64,000 nt of DNA from Euryodendron excelsum (taxonomy: Eukaryota; Streptophyta; Magnoliopsida; Ericales; Pentaphylacaceae). Made by a program: the position numbers and the translations under genes. Below, in pieces: positions 1-11,005 of the stretch (position 1 is the stretch's first letter; each line of letters begins with the position of its first letter). The notes below the pieces were generated by a model. It worked only from the letters and a program-made list of their open reading frames with translations, did not search any database and was not told the origin of the DNA. Location: NCBI GenBank assembly GCA_033060915.1, contig CM065399.1, forward strand, positions 13,250,001 through 13,314,000, in the 5' to 3' direction.

Positions 1-550
1 ACCAAAAGCTGACGAGGAGATGACGCGGTAGCTAATGTGGCAGGCGTGGGTCTTGGTGGTGTTGCGGCAGCTGACGTGGTAGATGAGGTGGTGATGACGT
101 GACAGATGACGTGGCAAGTGTGGGTCTTGATGGTGACGTGATAGATGACATTAGTAGGGTGACGCCGCTGGATGACATCACAAACTGTGCATGGGTGTGC
201 GCGCGTGGAGGTGTGTGACGCGTTGACCTACACACCTTGTGCGCGTGTGAGCGCACGGAGGGTCTTCTGAGAGTGAATCTTACGCACCCAACTTTGACTG
301 GTGCGTGGGGGGGCGTGCCAAGGCTTCTAGGGTCGATTTTTGAAAATCTAGAAAGAGAATTCCGCGAGGAATCTGATGATGTTTTTAAAATTCAATTTTG
401 AGAACTTGCAGTATTCGGCAATTGCATAAAACAGACTGATATTGGACAGACAGTAGATAAAAGAAGTAGAATAGACTCAGAATAAAAATCAGTGGATCAA
501 ACGCAGGAAAATGAGAAGCTCAGAGACACTAAACCATGGCTCTAATACTA
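1..550 (-). mobile_element. 5' internal region of an LTR retrotransposon, cut by the window edge
   Basis: This stretch lies on the internal side of the LTR at 551-790 and carries its primer-binding site at 533-550. It is therefore the leader or early internal part of an element running on the minus strand off the left edge. Positions 20-180 hold short degenerate direct repeats built on TGACGTGG and GTGGGTCTTG. I found no gag domain in any frame. Copia or gypsy cannot be decided from this part alone. The short ORF at 32-256 on the minus strand is low-complexity translation of these repeats. Confidence 0.55.
533..550 (-). promoter_or_regulatory. Primer-binding site, initiator-tRNA-Met type
   Basis: Read on the minus strand, the bases abutting the LTR give TAGTATTAGAGCCATGGT. 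This is a near match to the 3' end complement of plant initiator tRNA-Met (TGGTATCAGAGC is typical). It begins directly after the ...CTAACA end of the LTR, which fixes the LTR boundary and the element's orientation. Confidence 0.65.
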
Positions 551-790
551 TGTTAGAATAATGAAGATATATATATATACTGTTAAAGGTGGAGAAAGAG
601 AAAGAGAGAGAGTGACAGAGAAAAGGTTCTCTTGAATAGAAGAAGGATGTACAATTACAATGAATAGAAATAACATTATATATCAGCTAGGCTAAAGCAT
701 TGCCCTAGAAAAAGGGGAAAAGACTATACTACTCACAATACCGGAAAGACTAAACTAACCCTAGCACATATACACATATATGCATCAACA
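551..790 (-). repeat. LTR (240 bp) of the left-edge retrotransposon
   Basis: On the plus strand it starts TGTTAGAATA and ends GCATCAACA, so both strands show TG...CA ends. It contains an AT dinucleotide run at about 569-583 and a GA-rich tract at about 594-615. It adjoins the MMP remnant directly: five bases (GTAGG, 791-795) separate the LTR end from the first MMP codons. The retrotransposon therefore inserted into, or recombined within, MMP copy 1 and removed everything upstream. The partner TSD lies outside the window. Confidence 0.65.
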
Positions 791-796
791 GTAGGT

Positions 797-1090
797 ATGC
801 CACCGGATGGAAAGCTTCACTCCAATGCAGACGAGGAGTGGGCGGTTGGTGCAGTATCGGGGGCATATGACATAGGAACTGTTGGATTGCATGGAATTGG
901 GCACCTTCTTGGGCTTGGGCACAGCTCAATTGAAGAGGCTATCATGTACCCATTGATAGGTTCTGGTTCGACCAAAGGTTTGGATCAGGACGATGTTGAT
1001 GGAATAAAGGCTTTATATGATTTCCAAGGATGTATTAGGCTTGATTCCCATACTACAATATGGATTTTCATGTTAATGAAAGCTGTGTAA
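797..1090 (+). pseudogene. Matrix metalloproteinase copy 1, 3' fragment with inactivated zinc motif
   Basis: The frame encodes the end of the plant MMP catalytic domain, from MPPDG through the zinc site to DGIKALYDF. It aligns closely with the C-terminal part of the intact gene at 42322-43233. Signal peptide, propeptide, cysteine switch and the first half of the catalytic domain are missing because an LTR ends at 790. The zinc motif reads HGIGHLLGLGH (residues 32-42 of the fragment). All three zinc-binding histidines are present, but the general-base glutamate is glycine (GGA at 893-895, GAA in copy 2). The Met-turn AIMYP is intact. The native stop after the LY.. end is lost, so the frame runs on into 3' UTR sequence to 1090. 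No product with protease activity is expected. Confidence 0.9.
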
Positions 1091-4000
1091 TGACTCATGG
1101 CTGTCGATGCATGATATGCTTTCTACAATCAAAATTATAAAATAATTACCCATAAAATGTTTAATGAAAGCTGTGTAGTGGTTGTTATCATACGGACACT
1201 TGTGGTTGGTTCACCCTATGTTTTATAGATTTAGTATTTGCACCAAAATATGTCATCTATTACAGTGTGCTTTTGATGTAGGTCTTTTTTTATTTTTATA
1301 TTTTCTTTGAACTTACAGACCCGTACTATCATTTGATTTACAACCAATACTTGTGCGAAATCCTCCCTATAAAATGTTGCAAGATGAGCTATTCCATTTT
1401 GTTGACAGAATTTTCATTTATAAATAAATATATGAATAAAAACTAAGGCCAAGAATAACTGGCTATACGTTTCTCAGAGCTCGAAACCACTTACTAAATA
1501 AATGAGTAATCTTCCAATATTTGTTCCAATTATAAGGTTACTCTTTCCAGTTATAGCCAATAATCTTAATAAGCTGCACAATAGAGTTCAGCTATTAATT
1601 ATTTTTCGAAAGTCGACCACAGTTGAATTTAGAATTGGAGAACCAAGGCTGAAATTTAGCAAAATCCAAATTGAAGGTTTTGTTTAGTAGGAATATTCAG
1701 CTTTTTTTTAAATAAAAATTTAACTTGCAATTAAAAAGAAAAAAACAAAAATTTCGTATAAATTATAAATAATTTTAATAAGAAAAGTGATTTGGATTCA
1801 TCTTGAAATTTAATACGGCTAAACTTCAAAACCACATTTGACAGGTAGAATTTATAGCCAAATTTCTTTCATTATGAACTTCTGAATGTTTTTCCAATTC
1901 CTCAACTTAACTCGTTGGCGGCTTTAAGATTTTTCTACAGTGTGGTGGTTTAGTACTTAATTTTATATTAGCTTTTTATTCTGCTAATTTATCCAAAATC
2001 CACGTATATTTCTTATAATGTATAGCTTAGAAATCAAACTAAATATCAAACAACAAAATCTAAACATAGAGTATATCTATATTTAAGATTATATTATAAA
2101 TTAAATTACTAGAATATGATAATATTATAAAAAAAAAAATAGAAGCTCTAACATATAAAAATTAACTTAAGTTATCACACCTAGATAACAGATAAAAAAA
2201 TAAGTAAATTAATATTGCAGTCAATTATAAAATTAATAATTAATATAATTGGCTATTAAATTGCATCATTCGAACAACTAGATGTTCAAATATCAATTTA
2301 GAATCTCAAAATAAAAAAGATAGAATTTTAATTTATTAACCTTTATTTTTATAAATGATCGTCAACACTATAAAAGTGAGGGAAGTCGGATGGTTGAGAC
2401 ATTTGTTTTGTCTGAAATATAGTTTAGCTTTTGTTAAGGAAGTATATAATTTCACCTCATTATATATTTTCTCATAGCCTTTCCTCGATCCCATATTTGT
2501 GAACCCCACTATCTGAGAGGGGGACTACAGAAGAGTATAAAACAGTTTTTTGAAAATATTGCGTTAGTTGAGCAACATGAAATTATATTAAATTATGAGG
2601 TAAAAATGCTTGAAGTGCATATTGTTTTTTAGTAATTTACGATACACTATATTTACTCTTTACACTAAGAAAATATAATTCTTTTCCATTTTCAAATGTT
2701 TTAAATTAGTATCTTCTAAATGCATTCAGAAATATTGTCATACCAACGAGTAAAATATAGGTTATTGATATTCAATTGAATAGTTAAACTCCGAAATTAT
2801 TAAATAAAACATTATTAGTAAATTAATTTTGTCAAACATTGCTAAGTTAAACTCTTGCCTATAAATTAATTTTGTTATAAAATAGCTATAACATTCATTG
2901 TCCAAGTTTACTACGCAACTTGGATGAAGTATTGTTATTTCTTGACCTTAAATCATAGTTTTATCATTTAAAATTTTTTATATTGATCATTGGGTAGACT
3001 TTCAAAATTTTGAAATAATTAAAAAGATAAAATGTAAATAATTTCTTAAAAAGTAAAATTAAAAAAAAAGATTAAAATAAAACCAAGTTATATTCATTTG
3101 CTATTAGTTAAAAGGATTGGTGATTAAAATTCAACTAAGTCATATTCATTTTCTTTTATATCAAAGTTTAGGTTTTAATTTTTCTCTCCTAAATTTTTTT
3201 ATAGAGGTGTGAGTCGAGGCGATAAAAAAAATGAAAAGGTGCTAATAATATCATAATACGTGTCATTTATTTTTCAAAAATTTAAGATCGAGTTTACTCT
3301 TAAGTAAAGATCCCCTGAAAGAAACATAACTAAAGGAAATCTTGATCTTAGTATCTCAACCAAAAGATGATAAATTTATGAAGTTTAGAAGAATAAACGA
3401 ACAAAAACAATACTAGAAAGACCAGTAAAAGTATGACACATGTATCTTGTTTTTTTAAAAATAAAAAATTGGAGAAAAATAAATTAGAATTTTCAGCTGT
3501 AAAGAATTATAGACATCAACATAATCTTAACCGTATAATGTGGTACTTTGCCAAGGTAAATGAAGCTTAACCAATAATTTGTGACCTAAAGGCTACAATT
3601 AAGAGATCTGTATAATGGTAGCTTTCCAATCACTACAGATTTAATCCTGAGGCATTCAAACCCTCTCTATTTAAAGATGAATATAATTCAACTCCTCTCA
3701 AAAAAATTTATTTTTTGGTTTAAAAAATGTTTATATGCAGATAAACTACTTCACATATCTACTAGAGAGCATTGCCTTGAAACACCTATAGGCCTCTGCG
3801 GATAAACTCATTCCCAATGGAAGCAAAGGGGACCATGTGCTGAAGATTCAACAGAGTAAATTTAGCCTCACTAATAACTACGAGGACTTGAACTCAAGTA
3901 TTATTATTTGAAGAAGTGAGTTCAACTCACTGAACCAAGAAATTTGGTGGTCAAGTCCTCTCAATTATAACAAAAAGAAAACGATAATGAAACAATTGAC

Positions 4001-4720
4001 AAAAAATAATTTACAAAATGTTTTCCCTCTCTCAAGCTAGTTAAATGTCAAAATTTATTAGTGTTTGAAACTTGGGCAGGGAAAGAAAGTGAAACAGAAA
4101 AAAAAAAAAAGAAGAAGAAGAAGAAGAAGAAGAATAAATTGAAAAGTGTTTTACCTTCATGTTTGGCTTTGCAAACTGTCATGTTTGGTTTTACCTTGCA
4201 TTTTCTTTTCTCTCTTAGATAGAATTGCACAAGGAAAAAAAATTATTATTGTTTTCCTTTGTTTCTTCTTCCCCCAATTCCAAACGAGCTGCAGGAGAAG
4301 CCATTACTTTGGGCTTATGAAGCCTCTTGACTTTAGTTTCAAAATCACTCCAGAATATTAAAGGGCTTAAGTCGATTAAAGAAAGAAACAAAAAAAGCTA
4401 ATATGAAGATGAAATATAGGATGGATTAGTGGCGTGCATAGGGGTCGGGCTGGGTGGAGGCCGCGTTGGAACCAAAACCATCAAAGTCGGCTTTATATTT
4501 TTATCCAAAATTAAGAGGGGACATTGGACCAGTCGGGCGTGTTCAGGTTGGCAGTGTTATGGAATAACAAATATTTCTTGACTCATAGCCGCTCGATATC
4601 GTGCAAAACCTTAATTCCCAAGCCTGCCAAGAAAAATAAAACAATCTATAGAATGGGGAGGACAGAGATACTGTGGGCAAAACTCTTGAAAATTAAATTG
4701 ACTTTTGTAAATGCGTTCTG

Positions 4721-4723
<3 letters not shown>
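1091..4723. other. AT-rich intergenic DNA; two short blocks shared with the MMP copy 2 downstream flank
   Basis: Positions 1091-1150 and about 1790-1940 resemble the downstream flank of MMP copy 2 (about 43300-43350 and 43500-43665) in order and orientation, so the duplicated unit included 3' flank. The rest is AT-rich, with homopolymer runs and a short GAA microsatellite at about 4110-4134. I see no coding domain. The short frames at 1502-1687 and 4146-4361 have no recognisable motif and are treated as chance. Confidence 0.6.

Positions 4724-4762
<39 letters not shown>
4724..4762 (+). repeat. (GA)n microsatellite
   Basis: An uninterrupted GA dinucleotide run of about 39 bp lies upstream of the possible host exon at 4812. 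GA runs are common in plant 5' UTRs. The RERERE track in the overlapping open frame at 4524-4850 comes from this run and is not evidence of coding. Confidence 0.9.
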
Positions 4763-4765
<3 letters not shown>

Positions 4766-4811
4766 CAGTTGGCAGGAGCAGGGCAGGACGATCGGCGAGC
4801 TCAAGAGAGAA

Positions 4812-4959
4812 TGGAGTGTCGAGAGAGCAGCCAGTGGGTTAGTTCGGTAATGGGTAGCTTAGTTTCATGGCCACTGGCCTCCGCCTCGTTGAAATTACTG
4901 GTTGTCGTTGCATAGGATCATATTCCCGAATACCAACTCGTCCTCCTTTTTAACAAATC
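4812..4959 (+). pseudogene. Possible disrupted host exon, identity unknown
   Basis: From ATG 4812 one frame reads 34 codons, meets TAG, then stays open to the left TSD of the gypsy element. If the gypsy insertion is removed, the same frame continues across the junction into 33876-33902, reading ...FNKSVDSSVEDG. It is then cut by the CACTA element at 33903 and meets a stop just beyond 39241. A second ATG at 4872, in another frame, looks like a chloroplast-type N-terminus. I do not recognise the product. The call rests only on frame continuity across an insertion and a GA-rich leader, so it may be chance. Confidence 0.25.
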
Positions 4960-5215
4960 TATTACAGTAGTGGCTAAGGGGAAGAGTTAGTGCTATGAAT
5001 CAAGAACTGAATTTGATTAATCTTTCAATGACCTTACAATGCTTAAGCTCCAAAGGTTTATAGGCTGAATTACAAGAATTACGTTCCCGCTAATCCTAAT
5101 ACAGCTAACAATGCTCGTAACTAGCCACCTCACGTGCTTTGTTTGATGCTTTAACCGAGTTGCTTTGCCACCATTGCTGGGAGATTTGAATATGATTTCT
5201 ACTTTATTCCTAACA
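4960..5215 (-). repeat. 3' LTR of the chromovirus
   Basis: This is the left copy of the LTR, 256 bp, clearly homologous to 33595-33870. Its plus-strand start has decayed from TG to TA; the other end is ...CTAACA. On the minus strand it is preceded by a purine-rich PPT (complement of about 5216-5235). Confidence 0.88.
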
Positions 5216-5280
5216 TTCCTGTCCCCTTCAAGAATCGTCTTGTCCTCGAGATGTAACTTGAGGAAAACGCTCTTAGATAT
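5216..5280 (-). pseudogene. Extreme 3' end of chromovirus pol plus polypurine tract
   Basis: On the minus strand this reads LEDKTILEGDRNV-like residues, the usual tail of chromovirus polyproteins after the chromodomain, and then the purine-rich tract at 5216-5235 that primes plus-strand synthesis. It is separated from the rest of pol (29223 onward) by the Tat/Ogre-like insertion. The duplicated pentamer GATAT (5276-5280) marks the break. Confidence 0.7.
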
Positions 5281-8200
5281 TATAAGCACCTTATTTTTGT
5301 CCGCTCAATAATCTCTTACCCAACCAGGCTCACTTTTAGACATCACATACACATTCAAACTCACACTAGTTTTCCAAACTCCAATCCAAGCCACTAGACT
5401 CTTCCTACCGGCCCACTGAAGCCAAATGACCATTTTGCCCCTAGACATCCAATTACCTTTGGAAACCACGTCGGTTCTAGGTATCAAACCAGTTACCTTC
5501 CAGGGATGCTTCTTGCAGTATTCTCAATCTTCTAATATCTTTTCGGACCATTCCGAGTCCATTCCAGCAAACCTCGTACGAAATGACCGTTTTGTCCCTA
5601 GTAGGCTGGTCACTTTTGCCAATCACACTGGCTTTGGGTATCAAACTAGCAATCGCTTGGAGCACTCTTAATAGTGTTTTCAACTTTTTAGTCTTCTCAT
5701 GGTCAATCCCGAATTGATCCCGGTGTTTCTCGGGCCGATTGACCGTTTTGCCCTTGGTGGGCCATTCACCCTTTTAACTACTCCAGTTGTAGTTATCAAG
5801 CTACTAACCTCCGAGATACTCCTTTAGGGGTTCCCATCCATTCTCAGCTAAGTCTTACTACTTGAAACCTTTCGGATCATTCTCGAACTTTTCGGAGTCA
5901 CTCCTAGTAAAGTCAGGTCAAAAATTACATAGTAGTCACTAGGACAAGCGCCCAAATCTTCTATCTCGCGTCCCAAGAGTCAAAAATCTGTTTCTTGCCG
6001 ACTTAAAAAATTTCCTAAAAGGCTAGCACCACTCCTAGTGGTGTGAAGCCAAATTTTTGCATGGCAAGCCAAAATTTGGCCTAGCGCCAATGCAACGAGC
6101 TCTAGAGTCAACTTTGGCTGCCTATAAATACAGGGCACCCCCTACGTATTATGGATCCACAAACTCGCTCGAAAAACGTTATCTCATTGAAAACAGGCCT
6201 CGAAACCCTAGTTTTCTCAAGTCTTCTTCAAACCCTAGTCTCTCTTCAATCCATACACTCAAACCCTAGCCTCTATACATTCTATACACTCAAATACAAG
6301 CCTCCAAACAGCCATTGAAGATCAAGTACTATGTATTCAAAACTCTCAAGGTGAAGTAAACAAAACAATCAAAGTAAAATAAGAGACAAGGTAGCTTTTC
6401 GATTTAGTTTATGCAATCCCCTCTCTATCTTCTCTCTCCTAACTCACTAGGGTGCTCTTTTATTTTAATTCTCATCTTCTACCTCCTCTTCTTGCATGCT
6501 TGAAACAAGCGACTTCAAGCTTCATGCCTAGAAAGACATATTGAAGGTTACTGTAGTGAGAGCTTTCTTCAAGTTTAACCTAATATGGTATGGGTCCAGC
6601 CCCCTTTGATTATGTGGCGAAGCCTAACCTTGTATGTTCACGACCCTATTGCATTGTGGTTGCCATGTTTGTGAATTGCATTCAAAGTTGTTTTCAAACT
6701 TGCATCAAAGTTCTCTTTCAAAACTTGCATTCAAAACCTCCTTCTTTCAACCTTGTTTTCAAAATCATAATCCTATGATGATTCTAGCCACTCCATGATT
6801 AGGGTTGTTTTAGAAAAATGTTACATTTAATATGACTATCATGGTCTAAATTTGGGTTCAGACCCTAAGTTATTTTCAAAGCTACACTCTTATGATGATT
6901 CTAGCCATTATATGGTTAGGGTTGTTTTAGGAAAGTGTTACATTCAAAGAGACCATCAAAGTCCATATTACAGTTTCAAACCCTAATTGTCTTCAAAATC
7001 ACAACCCTAGAATAGTTCTAGTCTTCTCATAATTAAAATCATTTTAGGAAAGTGAGATATTTAGGTGACTTATAAAAGTCTATATTCAAACTCCTTTCTA
7101 AATAGCTTTTGCAAATCTACTCCCTAAAAACTCTTTTCAAAGATTTACTTTTCAAAAACTTCTTATCTTGATAGTCCAAGTCAAAACCCTAAGATACATG
7201 ATTAGGAAACCCTAATTTCCTCCCGTAAAGTCCTATTTATCTTTGCATCAAATCAAGAGTTTCCAAAACTATTTTCTACATGAAATCAAAGAGTTTCCAA
7301 AGCCGTTCTCTACACGAAATCATACATTCCCTAATTCAAATGTCACATAAAATTTAAGATTTCCAAGACTCAAAATTTCCAATTTTATATCAAATCAAAT
7401 CTTTTTCAAATAGAAAACCAAATCAAATCATTTATTTTTGAAAATACAATCTAAATCTTCAACTTTATGAAATAGAATCAAATCTTTCCTAATTTCAAAT
7501 CTTTCCTAATCTCAAACTTTCTAATCCGTTCCAAATCCCGACTTTCCAAATTTCAAAACCAAACCTTTTTTAATTCAAAACTTTCAAAATTGAAATCTTT
7601 CCAAAATCAACTCTTTTTTAAAAAGGAAACTTTCCTAATTTAAAACTTTCTTAATTCGTAACTTTCCTAAAATTCAACTTTCTAAAATCAAACCAATCTA
7701 TTTAATGTGCATGTTTTAACCTTAGGTTGTACAAACCCTAGGAGGCCAAACCCTAACTCAACCCTAACCCTAAAGTTTGGAAAATATAACTCTGTTCTAA
7801 AACTTTTTTCTAAACCAAAATGGTTTTCAAACTCTAATTCAAGTCAATGTAATTTCAAAGTTCAAATTGAAGTCAATTTCAAATCAAAGTTCAATTTCAA
7901 GTATTTCAATCAAAGTTCAAATCAAACTCTTTTCAAGTCAAACTTTCTAAAGGCCCTAAAGTGTCTTTTCAAGTCAATTAAGACCTCAAAGTGTCTTTTT
8001 TCAATTGGATCCCGAGTCCAAACTACGACTGACCTGATTCCCAACAAATGGATACGTCGGCAACCCTCATGGGTGCGGTCACAACCTTTTTCAAGTTTTC
8101 AATTCCCACAACCTCTTTCAAACTTTGAATCCTCTCTTCAAATCTATTTTCAAAGTCAAATCATTTTCTTGCATTTGCATATCATGCATCATATAATTCT

Positions 8201-8711
8201 TTTCAAAGTGAATATAATTGGACATTGGCTAATCAAAGATTCTAAATGAGTGAACCTAGGGTGAAGAGACATGTAGGTACCGCAAGGGCATGATAAGGTG
8301 ATGGTCTTGTGTATCTTCTCTCTACGTAACCAACCTCCGAACTTGGGATCACCGTTTTCGAAAGACCAAAATAGAATTATTTTCAAAAAGGGCTTAAATC
8401 TTTCCAAAAGTTGCCAAACACCATGTTTTCTTTAAAAAAAAAAAAAAAAAAAAAACCGCTCTCTTGAGGATATTTTCCAAAACCTTTTCAAAAATTCTAA
8501 GTTTAATCTTTGGATTTCACTTAGTTTTAAGTGGCCTAACTCACCTTAATTAAGTTAGGTGCCGACTCCAAATCTTTTCAAAAGCCCTTATTCAAATCAA
8601 TTTCCAATTCAAACCTAGTCGCACTCGTCCTTCTAGGAGGATGAGTTCTATCGAGAAAGTATCGTGTTTTTCTCACTTATTTTCTTGAGTGCGAAAAATC
8701 AGGGTAAGACA
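5281..8711 (+). repeat. Left LTR of the Tat/Ogre-like element (3431 bp)
   Basis: It begins TATAAGCACCTT, where related copies begin TGTAAGCACC, and ends ...GGGTAAGACA. It aligns along its length with 25738-29222. Near the start a motif of the type CGTTTTGCCCCT recurs three times (about 5430, 5590, 5745). A promoter-like segment with CTATAAATAC lies at about 6121-6130. The region 7080-7990 is a CT/AAA-rich stretch of repeated CTTTCCAAA-like words. The open frame at 7707-8249 lies in this low-complexity part and is not considered a gene. Confidence 0.85.
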
Positions 8712-8731
8712 ATTGGCTACTCCAATGGGGA
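8712..8731 (+). promoter_or_regulatory. Primer-binding site, tRNA-Arg type (Ogre/Tat signature)
   Basis: ATTGGCTACTCCAATGGGGA follows the LTR end directly. Ogre and related Tat elements are known to use a PBS of the form TTGGCGACTCCxCTGGGGA, complementary to tRNA-Arg. The match is good but not perfect (GCT for GCG, AAT for xCT). Confidence 0.75.
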
Positions 8732-9461
8732 CGCTTAGAGGGTTAAGCCATTATCATGTCTCTCTACTCTTCACTCGTTTAGAATCTTCAATTAACTTGT
8801 CCAATCCTATCCACTCTTAAATTTTAAAATCAATTTTTTAAAGCTATTTTTAAACATGTCATTGTTTGCATTCAATTCATATTCAATCATTCTATCATGC
8901 ATTAAGTTTGTCATCAAAGTACTAACTTATTACATTTCATTTTATAGGTGGACCATGTTCACATTTAATTTTATCGTTTATATAAATTACCATGAATGAC
9001 AGGATGGCATGGACAGGATGGATGGGAGTTGTTGAGCCATTTTCTCCGCTCTTCAAAGAATCTCGCACACACACTGCACGTGCACTTGCATTTGCATATT
9101 TGCATTCTTTACTTAATGATAACCCTTCTAGTTAGAAGGAGGGACAAAACTTTGGTTATGGGCGGATGCTATATCAGTTTCTTAGCCTACGACCTCATGA
9201 TGGTCCCTGCGCTCAGATCACTAACCAATAATGGCATCACCTTGGGGAGTTGGCCTAGGTTTGAAGATCTGGGAACCGAGCCTTCTTAGAAAGCATTAGT
9301 AAACTCTCAACCTCATGCTCATGTAGAAATCCTGCATAACCGAACCTCTGCCAGATTTAAGACACTCGCGTCAATTTCAATACCATAGAAGAAATGACGA
9401 CTGCTTTACTATCCTTTATATTCTTGTCCATTTCTGCAGTTATAATGCTTATGTAATGCGC
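8732..9461 (+). other. Untranslated leader of the Tat/Ogre-like element
   Basis: This lies between the PBS and the 407-bp duplication. It is AT-rich and contains no domain I recognise. Two words near the start (GCATTCAATTCATATTCAATC and similar, about 8869-8905) resemble the start of the second internal segment at 19054-19200. This supports a shared origin of the two internal parts. Confidence 0.5.
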
Positions 9462-10275
9462 ATGTATACATATTTACTTTACAATTTTATTCTCTTTCCT
9501 TATACTCTTGACATACATATACATGCATTTAATACTTCATTTCAAGACAAGAGTTCCAAAGTAACTATATTCTCATGCATATGATCAACCCATAGAGAGT
9601 GACACCAAACTCACTCTCTCTTACGTAAAACCTACCAAAATTCTAAGGGTTCCCATAAAACCCTAAGGACTCATGGCATGCATTTCATAACATCTTATGA
9701 AGAGGGGCCCTAATCCCTTTATGCTCACAGAGATAGGGTTGTCAAGAAGACAAAGGGCAACCAAAAAGCAAGGTTTCTCAATGACCTTCTCAACGTCAAA
9801 CTCAAAGAAGGCAAATCCAAAAACTCAAGAGTAGTTTAGGATTTCAAATGTAAAAATAGATAGGCGGAATGTATACATATTTACTTTACAATTTTATTCT
9901 CTTTCCTTATACTCTTGACATACATATACATGCATTTAATACTTCATTTCAAGACAAGAGTTCCAAAGTAACTATATTCTCATGCATATGATCAACCCAT
10001 AGAGAGTGATACCAAACTCACTCTCTCTTACGTAAAACCTACCAAAATCCTAAGGGTTCCCACAAAACCCTAAGGACTCATGGCATGCATTTCAAGACAT
10101 CTCATGAAAAGGGGCCCTAATCCCTTTATGCTCACAAAGATAGGGTTACCAAGAAGACAAAGGGCAACCAAAAAGCAAGGTTTCTCAATGACCTTCTCAA
10201 CGTCAAACTCAAAGAAGGCAAATCCAAAAACTCAAGAGTAGTTTAGGATTTCAAATGTAAAAATAGATAGGCGGA
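9462..10275 (+). repeat. Tandem duplication, two copies of a 407-bp unit
   Basis: Copy one spans 9462-9868 and copy two 9869-10275. Both start ATGTATACATATTTAC and end ATAGATAGGCGGA, with only scattered substitutions between them. The duplication lies in the leader upstream of the gag remnant. The high similarity suggests it is young relative to the LTR divergence. Confidence 0.95.
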
Positions 10276-10675
10276 AGTCCCAAGGAAAGTGTCCCCCTTC
10301 TCCCTATTAAAATGTATTTCACTTCCATTGTATTTAAACTCAAAAGTTCAATGTACTCTTCTATGTTCCGTGAATGAATAGATGAATGAAGAATGTTCTT
10401 AACCAACAGTATGATATCTGCATATAGGGCAAACTATCTCCAAAAGTGAGCCGAATGCATCGTGTTTAGTCTCTCTCTCAAGAAAGGACACCCTTAGGGC
10501 ATGCATTGCATAAAGCTTTCTAAATATCAAATACTAACTCGTGAGTTGTGTCATTGTTTTCCTTTTTCTTTCTTTTTCTTTCATAGAAACTATACCATAG
10601 AAAGTCATCATTGCTCTTAAGAAAGATCAGCATCCACCTAGAGACTCGATCATTACCCGGTAAAGAACTTTGCTA

Positions 10676-11005
10676 ATGGTAACCAACCCTGATGAGACCT
10701 CCCCGATCTCATGAGAGGAAGTCAACGAGATAAGAACTAAGATTGATAAAATGTTCAAACTTATGCAAGCTATGGCAATGAAAGATACTACTTCAGCCCT
10801 ATCATCATCCACAGTCTTCGCCAAAGACTCTGAAACTGCTATCCTAAGAATTATGCATCAATTTGACATAGTAGAGAAAAGCAAAGAGGACTCCAAGGGG
10901 GCTAACACTGAAGAGGAAGAAACTATACTACTCATGCCTGCTGCAAAAAAAGCTCCCCTAGACCCTCTTAGCTTGAAAATACAAGGGTTGGAAGACTCGC
11001 TATGA
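10676..11005 (+). pseudogene. Degenerate gag N-terminal remnant of the Tat/Ogre-like element
   Basis: The frame from ATG 10676 reads a short acidic start, meets a TGA after 12 codons (10712), then continues with an amphipathic stretch (EEVNEIRTKIDKMFKLMQAM) and an acidic-to-hydrophobic region ending at a stop near 11005. Position, just after the leader, and the coiled-coil-like start fit gag of the Tat branch. Beyond 11005 only fragments such as KFKIPRKMPLF near 11085 recall the usual gag core. This is a positional and compositional call without a diagnostic motif. Confidence 0.4.

Noticed and set aside
4524..4850. Open frame with an RERERE track
   Set aside because: The track is the GA microsatellite in translation; no other support.
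7742..7780. CCCTAACCCTAA-like words resembling plant telomere repeat
   Set aside because: Only two or three units, imperfect, within an LTR rich in AAACCCTA words; not an interstitial telomere.
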